Positions 30,375 through 38,232 of a DNA stretch of 53,860 bases are shown one piece after another (position 1 is the first letter of the stretch; every line of letters starts with the position of its first letter). Origin of the DNA: Planctomycetota bacterium (GTDB lineage Bacteria > Planctomycetota > UBA1135 > GCA-002748355). The stretch lies in contig NYZE01000129.1 in assembly GCA_002685965.1 (NCBI GenBank), forward strand, positions 1 to 53,860. The letters run 5' to 3'. Under the pieces are notes generated by a model that had not been told where the DNA came from, did not search any database, and was given only the letters and a program-made list of their open reading frames with translations. The position numbers were made by a program, and so were the translations under genes.

Positions 30375-30704
30375 TTACGAGATCCCGTCGATGTAACTGC
30401 CCAGCTGCGCACGTGATGCGTCGGGCATGTCGGTGAAGAAGACGGCGACCTTCCACTCGTCAGCCTCTTGCTCGCAGCGGACGACAGCGCCGTCCCACTC
30501 GTGCAGGGTCGTGTCGAGTTCAACTCCAATGCGCACGACCGTCATCTCCGGGATTGGCCTCGGTGACGAGCACAAGAGCCCGACGGTGGAGATGTCCTCG
30601 AGTCGCGCTTCGGCGCCCGTCAGTTTCAATGGCAGGTCGGCGCGGACGCGCCGCGCGCGCCGCCGCTCGCTGCTCTCGGATGTATGCACGGTTCTCTCCT
30701 GCAT
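30375..30704 (-). CDS. PilZ domain protein, probable cyclic-di-GMP sensor
   Basis: A single PilZ domain of 109 residues. The two ligand motifs are present: R-x-x-x-R in ERRRARRVRADLPLKL at about residues 14-24, and D-x-S-x-x-G in LEDISTVGLLCSS. These bind cyclic-di-GMP in known PilZ proteins. The rest is a beta barrel (VVRIGVELDTTLHEW, AVVRCEQEADEWKVAVFF). No output domain is attached, so it would act through a partner. Its start is 119 bases from the start of ssb on the other strand. Confidence 0.82.
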   Translation of the reverse strand: MQERTVHTSESSERRRARRVRADLPLKLTGAEARLEDISTVGLLCSSPRPIPEMTVVRIGVELDTTLHEWDGAVVRCEQEADEWKVAVFFTDMPDASRAQLGSYIDGIS

Positions 30705-30750
30705 TCTTGATGAACCCGCCCTCAGGCCGCCATGGTGCCCGCACTGGCCG

Positions 30751-30770
30751 TGTTCCGCAATCGCGGAACA
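30751..30770. promoter_or_regulatory. Dyad-symmetric site upstream of ssb
   Basis: TGTTCCGCAATCGCGGAACA has two perfect 8-base arms around a 4-base centre. It lies 53 bases upstream of the ssb start and 46 bases upstream of the PilZ start on the other strand, so it could be an operator serving either gene. It does not match the spacing of the best known LexA boxes. A small stem-loop is an alternative reading. Confidence 0.4.
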
Positions 30771-30823
30771 GCGGCGGAAGTGCTACCATTCCGACTCACC
30801 GAGGATGGGATTAGGAGGGTGAG

Positions 30824-31255
30824 ATGGCGAATTTCAACAAGGTACTCCTGCTGGGGAACCTGACGCGCGATCCAGAAGTGCGATCGACGAAGACCGGCAC
30901 GCAGGTATGCAAGTTTGGCCTCGCGGTCAACCGCAAGTGGAAGGGCCAGGACGGCCAGATGAACGAGAGCACATGCTTCGTTGATCTGACCGCGTTCGGT
31001 CGGCAAGCCGAGGTCATCGGTCAATACTGTAACAAGGGACGGCCGGTGTTCATCGAGGGTCGACTCGAGTTCAACAGCTGGACTAGCCAGGACGGCCAGA
31101 AGCGCAACAAGCTGGAAGTCATTGTCGAGAACTTCCAACTGCTCGGCTCCGGCCAGCAGCGCAACGGCGGCGGCGGCGGACACCAGCAAAGCGGCTCCGC
31201 ACCGATCGACGAGCCAGGTTTCGCCGAAGACGCCGCCGGCGAAATCCCGTTCTAG
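30824..31255 (+). CDS. ssb: Single-stranded DNA-binding protein
   Basis: Coats single-stranded DNA in replication, recombination and repair. The 143-residue product has the OB fold at residues 1-108 (NKVLLLGNLTRDPEVRSTKTG, FVDLTAFGRQAEVIGQYCNKG, VFIEGRLEFNSW), a glycine/glutamine-rich linker (QQRNGGGGGHQQSG), and the acidic tip EIPF that recruits partner proteins. A strong Shine-Dalgarno site, AGGAGG at 30813-30818, is five bases before the ATG. A hairpin follows at 31343. It is unusual that it stands beside the actin-like gene pair instead of rpsF/rpsR. Confidence 0.97.
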   Translation: MANFNKVLLLGNLTRDPEVRSTKTGTQVCKFGLAVNRKWKGQDGQMNESTCFVDLTAFGRQAEVIGQYCNKGRPVFIEGRLEFNSWTSQDGQKRNKLEVIVENFQLLGSGQQRNGGGGGHQQSGSAPIDEPGFAEDAAGEIPF

Positions 31256-31342
31256 CAACCCTCGTACCCTGCGGGCACTCGGCTTGCCCGACGACGATCA
31301 CGGCTTGCCTCACGCCTACGCCCACCGTCTAAACCTCGAGAA

Positions 31343-31364
31343 AGTGGGGGGTGGGTCCCCCACT
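31343..31364 (+). other. Strong hairpin in ssb-downstream gap
   Basis: AGTGGGGG (31343-31350) pairs perfectly with CCCCCACT (31357-31364) around GTGGGT. No T-run follows, so it is not a standard terminator; it may still end or protect the ssb transcript. Nothing else was recognised between 31256 and 31473 apart from a short dyad GGACCA/TGGTCC at 31435-31448. Confidence 0.45.
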
Positions 31365-31473
31365 CTTGGCTTCAAGTTCTCCTCGGATCTGGCCGATCCC
31401 TTGACCCGGAGCTTCGGTTCGTAGGTCGGGAAGGGGACCAGTTGGTCCTTCGTCCGAGGTCAGGAAAGCTGGG

Positions 31474-32340
31474 ATGGAGCCAAAGATCGACGTACTTGCC
31501 TCGATAGAGGCGAAGTCGCGCCAAACATCGATTGACGACCTCGCCAAACGTGGCAAGAAGCGGGTCCGCGTCATCCGCGCGAAGGACATCGCGCTCATGG
31601 TCGAGGAGGCCATCGAACGCGCCGTCGCCAGCTCGGACTGGGTGCCTCCGGAGCAGGTCGAAGAACTCAAGCGCGAGGCGGCCGAGGAGTTCGCCAGCGT
31701 CAAGAAAGAGAGCGCCGAGGAGGCGAAGCTCGCGCGCGAGCGTGACGAGGAAATCGCCCGTCTCCGCGAGGAGATCGAAGCGCTGCAGCTAGGCGAACTC
31801 GAGACGACGGAGAAGCTTGAGTCGGCGCAGCAGAGTGTCGACACCACGGCCGAGTTCGAACGCGAACTCGCCGAGGCCCGGAGTCTCGCGGAAGAGCGTC
31901 ATGCTGAGATCGAGGCCCTTCGGCAAGCGATGGGCGAGCAGGGCGCTGAGCTCACCGCGGTGCGGCGGCGGCACGAGGAGTTGTGCGGCGAGCTAGGAAC
32001 GGCGCAAAGCCAGGTCAGCGAGCTGGAAAACCTGATCGCGACCGAGGCGGTATCACCTGGTGGCGAAGCACCGGCCGACGCCGCGCCAGCGTCCGCGATG
32101 GAAGAAGATCTGGCCGCGATCGTCGGCTCGCTCGACGACAGACTCGACAAGCTGGGCCGCAAGATGGGCGTCACGTCCGCGGTCGAGTCCGACATCGACT
32201 ACTCGACGCTCGTCAACTCGACGATGGCCGAGGACGAACCGGATCTCGAGTCCAACATGGACGCGGTAGACATCGAGAAGCGCGAAGGTGCGGGCATTGA
32301 AGCCAACCTGGCGCGCATGAAGAAGCTCAGGGGAGACTGA
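31474..32340 (+). CDS. Coiled-coil protein of unknown function, partner candidate for the actin-like ATPase
   Basis: The 288-residue product is very rich in Glu, Ala, Leu and Arg. The first 55 residues are basic and mixed (KRGKKRVRVIRAKDIALMVEEAIERAV), followed by a long predicted coiled coil at about residues 60-195, a Pro/Ala linker, and an acidic C-terminal part. No catalytic motif, membrane helix or signal peptide is visible, so it is cytoplasmic and structural. AGGAAAG lies just upstream of the ATG. It precedes the actin-like gene by 87 bases on the same strand, which suggests an adaptor or filament-binding partner; this is inference from position only. Confidence 0.75.
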   Translation: MEPKIDVLASIEAKSRQTSIDDLAKRGKKRVRVIRAKDIALMVEEAIERAVASSDWVPPEQVEELKREAAEEFASVKKESAEEAKLARERDEEIARLREEIEALQLGELETTEKLESAQQSVDTTAEFERELAEARSLAEERHAEIEALRQAMGEQGAELTAVRRRHEELCGELGTAQSQVSELENLIATEAVSPGGEAPADAAPASAMEEDLAAIVGSLDDRLDKLGRKMGVTSAVESDIDYSTLVNSTMAEDEPDLESNMDAVDIEKREGAGIEANLARMKKLRGD

Positions 32341-32427
32341 TTTCTCGTGAGGAAACTCCTCGGGGAGTTCTCGCGGGAGAGGCAACGCACAGGGAATGCT
32401 AAGGAAGGCAAAGGAAGGGCGGTAGAG

Positions 32428-33492
32428 ATGACCAAGGACAAGAAAGAGCGGGGAGGTGCGGCCGTCACTGCATCTCCGGCGCCAGCCAGTTCGACCGGCA
32501 CCACGCCGTTGTTGGGCAAGGGGCTCGACATCGGCACGGCGAACATTGCCGCGGCGGCGCAGACACCGGATGGTGGTGTCGAGGTGACGGCGGAGCGCAA
32601 TGCGTTCCTCGACATCAAGGCCGACGTCTACTCGAAGAACATGCTGACCAAGCTCAAGGTCCCCTACGTTGTGCACAACGGGAACCTCGTCGTGATCGGT
32701 CAGGCTGCCTTCGAGCTCGCCAATATTTTCAGTCGCGAGACGCGGCGTCCGATGTGCGACGGCATGATCTCGCCGTCGGACATCGAGGCGCTGCCGATGA
32801 TCAAGCTGATCATCAGCAAGGTCCTCGGCGAGCCGGCCGCACCCAACGAGAACTGCTACTTCTCGGTACCGGCCGAGTCGATCGACGCGGACAACAACGT
32901 CGTCTATCACCAGGGCCTGTTCGAGGGGCTGCTGCGGAAGGCCGGCTACAACGCCAAGCCCATCAACGAGGCCCACGCCGTGGTGTTCGCCGAGCTCGCA
33001 GACTCGGACTTCACGGGCATCGCCCTGTCGTTCGGCGGTGGCATGGTCAACGCTTGCATTGCCTACAAGACAATCCCCGCGCTGACCTTCTCGGTAGCGC
33101 GTGGCGGTGACTGGATCGACAAGAACGTCGCGCAGGTGCTCGGCGTCAAGTCGAGCAAGGCCGCCCACTTCAAGGAGCAGGGTGTGGACATTCGCTCGCC
33201 GAAGACGCGAGAGGAAGAGGCGATCTCGATCTACTATCGCAACCTGATCCACTACATCATGGAGAACCTCGCAGTCCGCTTCGAGAACGGGCAGGACATG
33301 CCGATGTTCCCGGATCCGATAGACATCGTCTGCTCTGGTGGCACGTCGCTCGTCGGTGGGTTCACCGAGGTGTTCCAGGACGAGTTCGCCAAGCTCAACT
33401 TCCCGATCCCGATTCGCAAGATCTTCCGCGCCGAGGAAGCGCTCAACTCGGTGGCCAAGGGCTGCCTGGTTGCGGCCGCCATCGGCGAGTAG
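32428..33492 (+). CDS. Actin/MreB-superfamily ATPase
   Basis: The 354-residue product (ATG at 32428; a GTG at 32347 would add 27 polar residues) has the actin-ATPase layout. Phosphate-1 loop is GLDIGTANIAAAAQ, the phosphate-2 loop is LSFGGGMVNACIAY, and the adenosine loop is CSGGTSLVGGF. The phosphate-2 aspartate expected before GGG is replaced by serine (SFGGG), which is unusual. Length matches bacterial actins such as MamK, ParM and MreB, yet I cannot place it in a named subgroup. With the preceding coiled-coil protein it may form a filament system for positioning or shape. No membrane helix is visible. Confidence 0.8.
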   Translation: MTKDKKERGGAAVTASPAPASSTGTTPLLGKGLDIGTANIAAAAQTPDGGVEVTAERNAFLDIKADVYSKNMLTKLKVPYVVHNGNLVVIGQAAFELANIFSRETRRPMCDGMISPSDIEALPMIKLIISKVLGEPAAPNENCYFSVPAESIDADNNVVYHQGLFEGLLRKAGYNAKPINEAHAVVFAELADSDFTGIALSFGGGMVNACIAYKTIPALTFSVARGGDWIDKNVAQVLGVKSSKAAHFKEQGVDIRSPKTREEEAISIYYRNLIHYIMENLAVRFENGQDMPMFPDPIDIVCSGGTSLVGGFTEVFQDEFAKLNFPIPIRKIFRAEEALNSVAKGCLVAAAIGE

Positions 33493-33601
33493 ACGACCAC
33501 GATCACGGTTGACCGCTTCGGGCTCTGGCGCCGAAGCGGTCATTTGCGTTAAGCCCGACGAGATCAGGTGGACGAGTTGCTCTGCTGCTAAAACATGCGG
33601 C

Positions 33602-33841
33602 ATGCGAGTCCACGTCCTCCTCTTTGCATCGCTGCGTGAGATCGCTGGTGACAGCCAGGTCGAGTTCGAGTTGGGTGCGGGAGCGACGGCCGTGGCGGTG
33701 CGCGAAGAACTCGCGGCGCGATGGCCGGCCACTCGCCAGGTGCCATACATCGTCGCCGTGAACCAGGACTACGCAACCGACGAGCACGAGCTGTCCGACG
33801 GCGATGAGGTCGCGCTGGTGCCGGCGATCTCGGGAGGGTGA
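33602..33841 (+). CDS. moaD: Molybdopterin synthase small subunit
   Basis: Ubiquitin-like sulfur carrier of 79 residues. It starts VHVLLFASLREIAGDSQVEFE and ends in the Gly-Gly (AISGG) whose thiocarboxylate supplies sulfur to make molybdopterin. The ATG at 33602 is chosen because the longer upstream frame runs into the actin-like gene. The stop overlaps the moaE GTG (GTGA), as expected for two subunits of one complex. Confidence 0.93.
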   Translation: MRVHVLLFASLREIAGDSQVEFELGAGATAVAVREELAARWPATRQVPYIVAVNQDYATDEHELSDGDEVALVPAISGG

Positions 33842-34278
33842 GCGTGCAACGGTTCGAGTTCTCGTTTTGCGATGGCCCGCTCGATGCACGGTCGCTCGAG
33901 GTGCGGGCGCGGCGTGATGAGGACGGCGCCGTGGTGACCTTTGTCGGCGTTACCCGCAACCACCACGACGGCCGGTCCGTGGTCGGCCTTGCCTACGAGG
34001 CTTATGAAGCGATGGCGGTGGCGCGCGTGCTCGCGATCCTCGCGGAGGTCGGTGGGGGCCACGACGTCGGGCGCATTCTGGTCGAGCACCGGCTCGGTGA
34101 AGTGCCGATCGGCGAGGCCTCGATCGCCGTCGTTGTCTCGGCGCCGCACCGCGGGCCGGCCTTCGACGCGGTGCGCGAGGTCATGGACCGCATCAAGCGC
34201 GAGGCGCCGATCTTCAAGAAGGAGTTCTTCGGTGGTGGCGAGGACGCCGAGTGGGTGGGCGAAGTGCCTCGAGTGTAG
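33838..34278 (+). CDS. moaE: Molybdopterin synthase catalytic subunit
   Basis: Catalytic partner of MoaD, converting cyclic pyranopterin monophosphate to molybdopterin. The 146-residue product shows AVVTFVGVTRNHHDGRSVVGLAYEAY, the MoaD-binding HRLGEVPIGEASIAV strand and VVSAPHRGPAFDAVREVMDRIKREAPIFKKEFF, where the lysines are the catalytic ones. It overlaps moaD by four bases. No other molybdenum cofactor genes are in the window, so the rest of the pathway must lie elsewhere. Confidence 0.94.
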   Translation: MSVQRFEFSFCDGPLDARSLEVRARRDEDGAVVTFVGVTRNHHDGRSVVGLAYEAYEAMAVARVLAILAEVGGGHDVGRILVEHRLGEVPIGEASIAVVVSAPHRGPAFDAVREVMDRIKREAPIFKKEFFGGGEDAEWVGEVPRV

Positions 34279-34309
34279 AAACGCCGTCGTTCGGTCCTAA
34301 CCTGCCGGC

Positions 34310-35785
34310 ATGCAACTCACTGCCCGCTCCGGTTCCGCGCTCGCCGCCAAGACCGATCTCCTCGTTCTCGTGCTCGGTAAGAAGGACAAGGCCGAGTTCC
34401 CAAGAGGCTTCTCGGCGACTGCCGCAGCCGCGAAACGCGCCGGCGACGAGCCCACGGGCTTCGGCGACGCGCTCACCCTGTATCCGGATGGCCGTGCGGC
34501 GCAGAAGCGTCTGTTGCTGCTGGGAGTCGGTGCGGATGCCGACGCGGAAGCGCTGCGACGTGCCGTGGCGAAGGCGCAGCAGGCGGCCCACGCCGTCGAG
34601 GCGCGAGAGTTTGTGGTCGCGTTTGGCAAGGATGCCCTGGCGGGCGTCGACGCATATCGCGCCGGTGTCGCCGTCGGTGAAGGAGCCGTGCTAGGTGCCT
34701 ACGAGTACTCCAAGCCCGGCGCCAAGAAGGCCACGGCCGTTGCGGGCAAGGCGGCGGTGATGGCCTGGACCGGCAAGCTGGTGGCGCGGTTCACCAAGGG
34801 GGTCAAGCAAGGCGTGCTGCGTGGCAACGCCGCTTGCTTTGCACGTGACCTCGGCAACCGCAGCGGCAACCTGCTGACGCCGACCAAGCTGGCCGCCGAA
34901 GCGCGCAAACTCGCGGGCCCCCGCCTCAAGTGCAGGGTGCTCAGCGAGGCGGCCATGGCGAAGCTCAAGATGGGGTCACTCCTGAGTGTTTCGCGTGGCT
35001 CGCGCGAGCAGGCCAAGCTCATACTTCTCGACTACAACCCGGTCCGCGCGCGCAAGACGATCTGTGTCGTTGGCAAGGGTCTGACCTTCGACGCCGGCGG
35101 CATCAGCCTCAAACCAGGCGCCGCGATGGACGAGATGCGCTACGACATGTGCGGTGGCGCAGCGGTGCTCGGTTTGTTCCACGCGATCAGCAAGGGCGCG
35201 ATCCGGCCCAAGGCGCGCGTCGTCGGCCTCGTGCCCTCGAGTGAGAACCTGCCGGACGGCCTGGCGCCGAAACCGGGCGACATTGTTACAGCGTGTGATG
35301 GCACGACGATCGAAGTGCTCAACACCGATGCAGAAGGGCGACTCATCCTCTGCGATGCGCTTGCGTACGCGGTCAAGACTTACAAGCCCGTCGAGATGGT
35401 CGACCTCGCAACGCTGACCGGTGCTGTGGTCATGGCGCTCGGACACGAGACGTCCGGGGCGATGGGCAACAACGACGCGTTGCGTGACGAGATCGTTGCA
35501 GCCGGTGAGGTGGCGGGCGACCGTTGCTGGCCATTGCCGTTGTGGGAGGTTCACCGCGACCAGATGAAGAGTAAGTTCGCTGACCTGCGTAACATCAACA
35601 ACCGTGGTGATGGCGCCGGGAGCTCTGCCGGGGGAGCTTTTCTGTCTTACTTCGTTGGGGAGACTCCATGGGTGCACCTCGACATTGCCGGTTCCGCCTG
35701 GAACGCGAAGGCGAAGGACTACTATCGCAGCGGTGCGACTGGATCCGGCGTGCGGGTGTTGATCGAGTGGTTATCGACGCGGTGA
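34310..35785 (+). CDS. pepA: Leucyl aminopeptidase, M17 family
   Basis: Removes N-terminal amino acids from peptides in the cytoplasm using two metal ions. The 491-residue product has an N-terminal macro-like domain and the catalytic M17 domain from about residue 175. Metal and catalytic residues are visible in VGKGLTFDAGGISLKPG, DMCGGAAVLG and the signature NTDAEGRLILCDALAY. A tandem 12-base repeat overlaps the stop codon. It could act on peptides imported by the opp system. A second M17 gene is at 48775. Confidence 0.95.
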   Translation: MQLTARSGSALAAKTDLLVLVLGKKDKAEFPRGFSATAAAAKRAGDEPTGFGDALTLYPDGRAAQKRLLLLGVGADADAEALRRAVAKAQQAAHAVEAREFVVAFGKDALAGVDAYRAGVAVGEGAVLGAYEYSKPGAKKATAVAGKAAVMAWTGKLVARFTKGVKQGVLRGNAACFARDLGNRSGNLLTPTKLAAEARKLAGPRLKCRVLSEAAMAKLKMGSLLSVSRGSREQAKLILLDYNPVRARKTICVVGKGLTFDAGGISLKPGAAMDEMRYDMCGGAAVLGLFHAISKGAIRPKARVVGLVPSSENLPDGLAPKPGDIVTACDGTTIEVLNTDAEGRLILCDALAYAVKTYKPVEMVDLATLTGAVVMALGHETSGAMGNNDALRDEIVAAGEVAGDRCWPLPLWEVHRDQMKSKFADLRNINNRGDGAGSSAGGAFLSYFVGETPWVHLDIAGSAWNAKAKDYYRSGATGSGVRVLIEWLSTR

Positions 35786-35806
35786 TCGACGCGGTGATCG
35801 ACGTGA
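35773..35806. repeat. 12-base tandem repeat across the pepA stop
   Basis: The unit ATCGACGCGGTG occurs twice exactly (35773-35784, 35785-35796), followed by a partial third copy ATCGACGTGA to 35806. The first copy supplies the last pepA codons (STR) and its stop begins at 35783. It probably arose by replication slippage and left the stop in the first unit. Confidence 0.7.
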
Positions 35807-35809
35807 ACA

Positions 35810-36991
35810 GTGTTTGACGCCCGCAGCGGCGGCGTAGCCCTCGCCCTGCTGCTCTGCTCGATGGGTTGCACTGAGTCGGCTGTGTCCGGAGTGCATCACC
35901 CAGCTGCCCTGCTGCCGGACGACTGTGCGGTTGCGGTGGGCTGGGATCGGGCATTGGACTTCGAGATTCCCCACGGGCTCGAACTCCTTCGCGGCGCGCC
36001 CCAGGGTGTGCGCGAGTCACTGTGCCGCGATTCCGGTTCGTTCGGTGGCCGGTTGGTCAAGGGGCAGGAAGAACCCGACATCGTCGCGCCTACCGAGCGC
36101 GTGGGCCTCGGCAAGGTGCGCTGGTTCAGGGAGGCTCTTGCCGGTCTCGAAGTGCCGGGACCGGGCACGACGTTCGCGGTCGACATACGCGGTTTTCGCA
36201 AGTGGCCCGGGACGAGCAAGATGCTCGGCCAGCTACCCGGTGTCGCGAGCTTTCTCAGTGCAGCGCTGTGGGTGGGCCCCTCCGGCAATGGCACCCGCGA
36301 ATGTCGCGCGTTCACGCGGCTGGCCCGGATGCCGGTCGGGATCGCCAAGATATTCAACGTGGAGCCGGCGCAGCTCCAACTGCCCAGACTGCTATTGCCA
36401 GTCGCTGACGGGGCATCCTGGCTTTGCGTCCGCGCTGACCCGAGCGCAGTAGTGAACACGTTGCAGGCGATGATCGCCGGCATTGGCTTTGGCGCGTTCG
36501 GTCCAGGGCCGTCCGAGATCTTGCGTGGGTTGCGAGGGGGCTTCGTGTTTCGCCGCGAGGTCTGGGAGGCAGCTGGTCGAGAAGCCGCGATCGTCATTCC
36601 CGAGTGGGGTAAGGCGATCGTCGTGATCTCGGTCCGCGACCGCGACACACTGCTGTCTGTCGCGCGCGAGACTTCGGGCTTGAGCGGCCGCATGCGCATC
36701 GTGTTGGACGAAGACGGACCCGCGCCGATCGCACGGGTTGATGGGTTCGGCCGCGGAGTGATTGCGGTCCTTGGCCGGAGTTTCGTTGCGATTGGTCGCG
36801 TAGCCGACGAGAAAGTCCTGCTTGCCATCCTGGAGCGCGAACGCGATGAGCGTCGCCCCGGCCTGCCGTTTGCGGCACCGGAGCTGCTCAACGCGGTCGG
36901 CCAGGTCAGGGTTTCTGGGCAGGTGGTGTGTTTCTGGACGAAGCGCACCGCAACTGGTCTATGCGCTCGAGGGACGCTCCAGAAGCACTAG
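35810..36991 (+). CDS. Hypothetical lipoprotein
   Basis: The 393-residue product begins at a GTG with no clear ribosome site, 24 bases after pepA. The N-terminus has a hydrophobic segment (GVALALLLCSMGC) ending in a possible lipobox cysteine, so it may be lipid-anchored. The rest alternates short strands and helices; a SWLCVRADPSAVVNTLQ segment and an IVIPEWGKAIVVISV segment recall planctomycete repeats of DUF3352-type proteins, but I cannot confirm this. No catalytic motif is seen. It ends tail-to-tail with the phosphofructokinase gene, sharing CTAG. Confidence 0.6.
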   Translation: MFDARSGGVALALLLCSMGCTESAVSGVHHPAALLPDDCAVAVGWDRALDFEIPHGLELLRGAPQGVRESLCRDSGSFGGRLVKGQEEPDIVAPTERVGLGKVRWFREALAGLEVPGPGTTFAVDIRGFRKWPGTSKMLGQLPGVASFLSAALWVGPSGNGTRECRAFTRLARMPVGIAKIFNVEPAQLQLPRLLLPVADGASWLCVRADPSAVVNTLQAMIAGIGFGAFGPGPSEILRGLRGGFVFRREVWEAAGREAAIVIPEWGKAIVVISVRDRDTLLSVARETSGLSGRMRIVLDEDGPAPIARVDGFGRGVIAVLGRSFVAIGRVADEKVLLAILERERDERRPGLPFAAPELLNAVGQVRVSGQVVCFWTKRTATGLCARGTLQKH

Positions 36992-38232
36992 TCGGGGACC
37001 GCGATGCCGTTGAAGCGCTGCACGAGTTCCTCCGGCGTGAGGCCTGCGACGAGCGCGAGCTGCGTGCGACGCTCCGGGTCGTCGAGGTCCTGCTGCCGCA
37101 GCCTGAGCTGGTAGCGTGAACCGACGAGGTACGACTCCGATGTGGTGTCGACGAAGCGGATGCGCATCCGTCCCGTTTCCGGGTCGCAGAACTCACTGAA
37201 CGGTCGCACTTCGACGTCGCTGCCGATTCTGCAGACGATGCCGTTGCTCGCATTCTCGGTGATGGCCTGGATCGCACCGAAGCCGAGGTCGCGCGTGTAC
37301 TCGGCGTCGAACGGAATGGGGTCGGCGCAGCGAAGCTCGTAGCCGATGACCTTGGTCGTGATCTGGACGTCGACGCCGCGCTCGTCCAAGGCAGTGAGCA
37401 ACCGCTTGCGGACGAGGTTGCCGAGCGGGAGGTTGGACAGCTTGAGTTCACCGGTCTGTGTGTGCTCAAGACCGTCGATGCGCAACAGTTCTTCGGGGTC
37501 CAGCTTCTTGGCGAGTCCCTCGGCGAGTACCGCGACGCCATCACGGCGTTGGCTCGCCAGTCGGCGCAGGATCGCGCCTTCGATCCGTAGCGCGATGTCG
37601 TCGAGCGAGATCGGGCCGTCGAACTCCTCGGGGATCATGGTCATGGTCGCGCCGGCCGACTTGCCGATGCCGAGCGCCAGGTGGCCCGCGTCTCGTCCCA
37701 TCGTGATGACGACGTACCAACGCCCCGTGGTCTTGGCGTCTTCCATGAGGTGTTGCAGCACCTCGACGCCGGTATGTCGTGCGGTCTGGTAGCCGAACGT
37801 CGAAAAGCCGCCGGGCAAGGGCAAGTCGTTGTCGATGGTCTTGGGCACGTGATAGACCTGCAGCCAATCTGCGGCGTCGGCGAGCGCTGATGCCGCTGAT
37901 GCCGTGCCGTCGCCGCCGATCGAGATCAGCACGTCGATGCCGATTTTCTGGAGGCTGGCAAGCACGCGATCGCGCACTGCCGGCACGTGAACGTTGCCGT
38001 CGCGTGAGACCCGCAGGATCGACCCGCCGTCCAGGTGGACACGCGTCACGTCGGGGATCTCGAGTTCGATGGTCTGGCTCGTGATTCCCTGCGCGAGCCA
38101 GCGTAGTCCGTCGTACAGACCGACGACTCGCCACCCGAGATTCCTGGCCTCGATCGTCGCCGCGGCGATGACGCCGTTGATGCCCGGAGCAGGTCCACCG
38201 CCGACGAAGATGCCGACCGTGCGTTGCGCCAT
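36988..38232 (-). CDS. 6-phosphofructokinase
   Basis: Phosphorylates fructose-6-phosphate, the committed glycolytic step. The 414-residue product contains GIFVGGGPAPGINGVIAAA, the phosphate-donor site IGGDGT (residues 105-110) and PKTIDNDLPLPGG (from 130). Gly at the GGDG position is the ATP-type residue, while the Lys of PKTIDND is the residue normally found in pyrophosphate-dependent enzymes. This mixed pair is known in the trypanosome-like ATP-dependent branch, so the donor is ambiguous. The ATG overlaps the stop of the KaiC-like gene by one base, so the two are translationally coupled. Confidence 0.93.
   Translation of the reverse strand: MAQRTVGIFVGGGPAPGINGVIAAATIEARNLGWRVVGLYDGLRWLAQGITSQTIELEIPDVTRVHLDGGSILRVSRDGNVHVPAVRDRVLASLQKIGIDVLISIGGDGTASAASALADAADWLQVYHVPKTIDNDLPLPGGFSTFGYQTARHTGVEVLQHLMEDAKTTGRWYVVITMGRDAGHLALGIGKSAGATMTMIPEEFDGPISLDDIALRIEGAILRRLASQRRDGVAVLAEGLAKKLDPEELLRIDGLEHTQTGELKLSNLPLGNLVRKRLLTALDERGVDVQITTKVIGYELRCADPIPFDAEYTRDLGFGAIQAITENASNGIVCRIGSDVEVRPFSEFCDPETGRMRIRFVDTTSESYLVGSRYQLRLRQQDLDDPERRTQLALVAGLTPEELVQRFNGIAVPD

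Noticed and set aside
32053..33750. Antisense ORF of 565 codons opposite the actin-like gene
   Set aside because: Shadow frame; the plus strand has clear ATPase motifs and ribosome sites.
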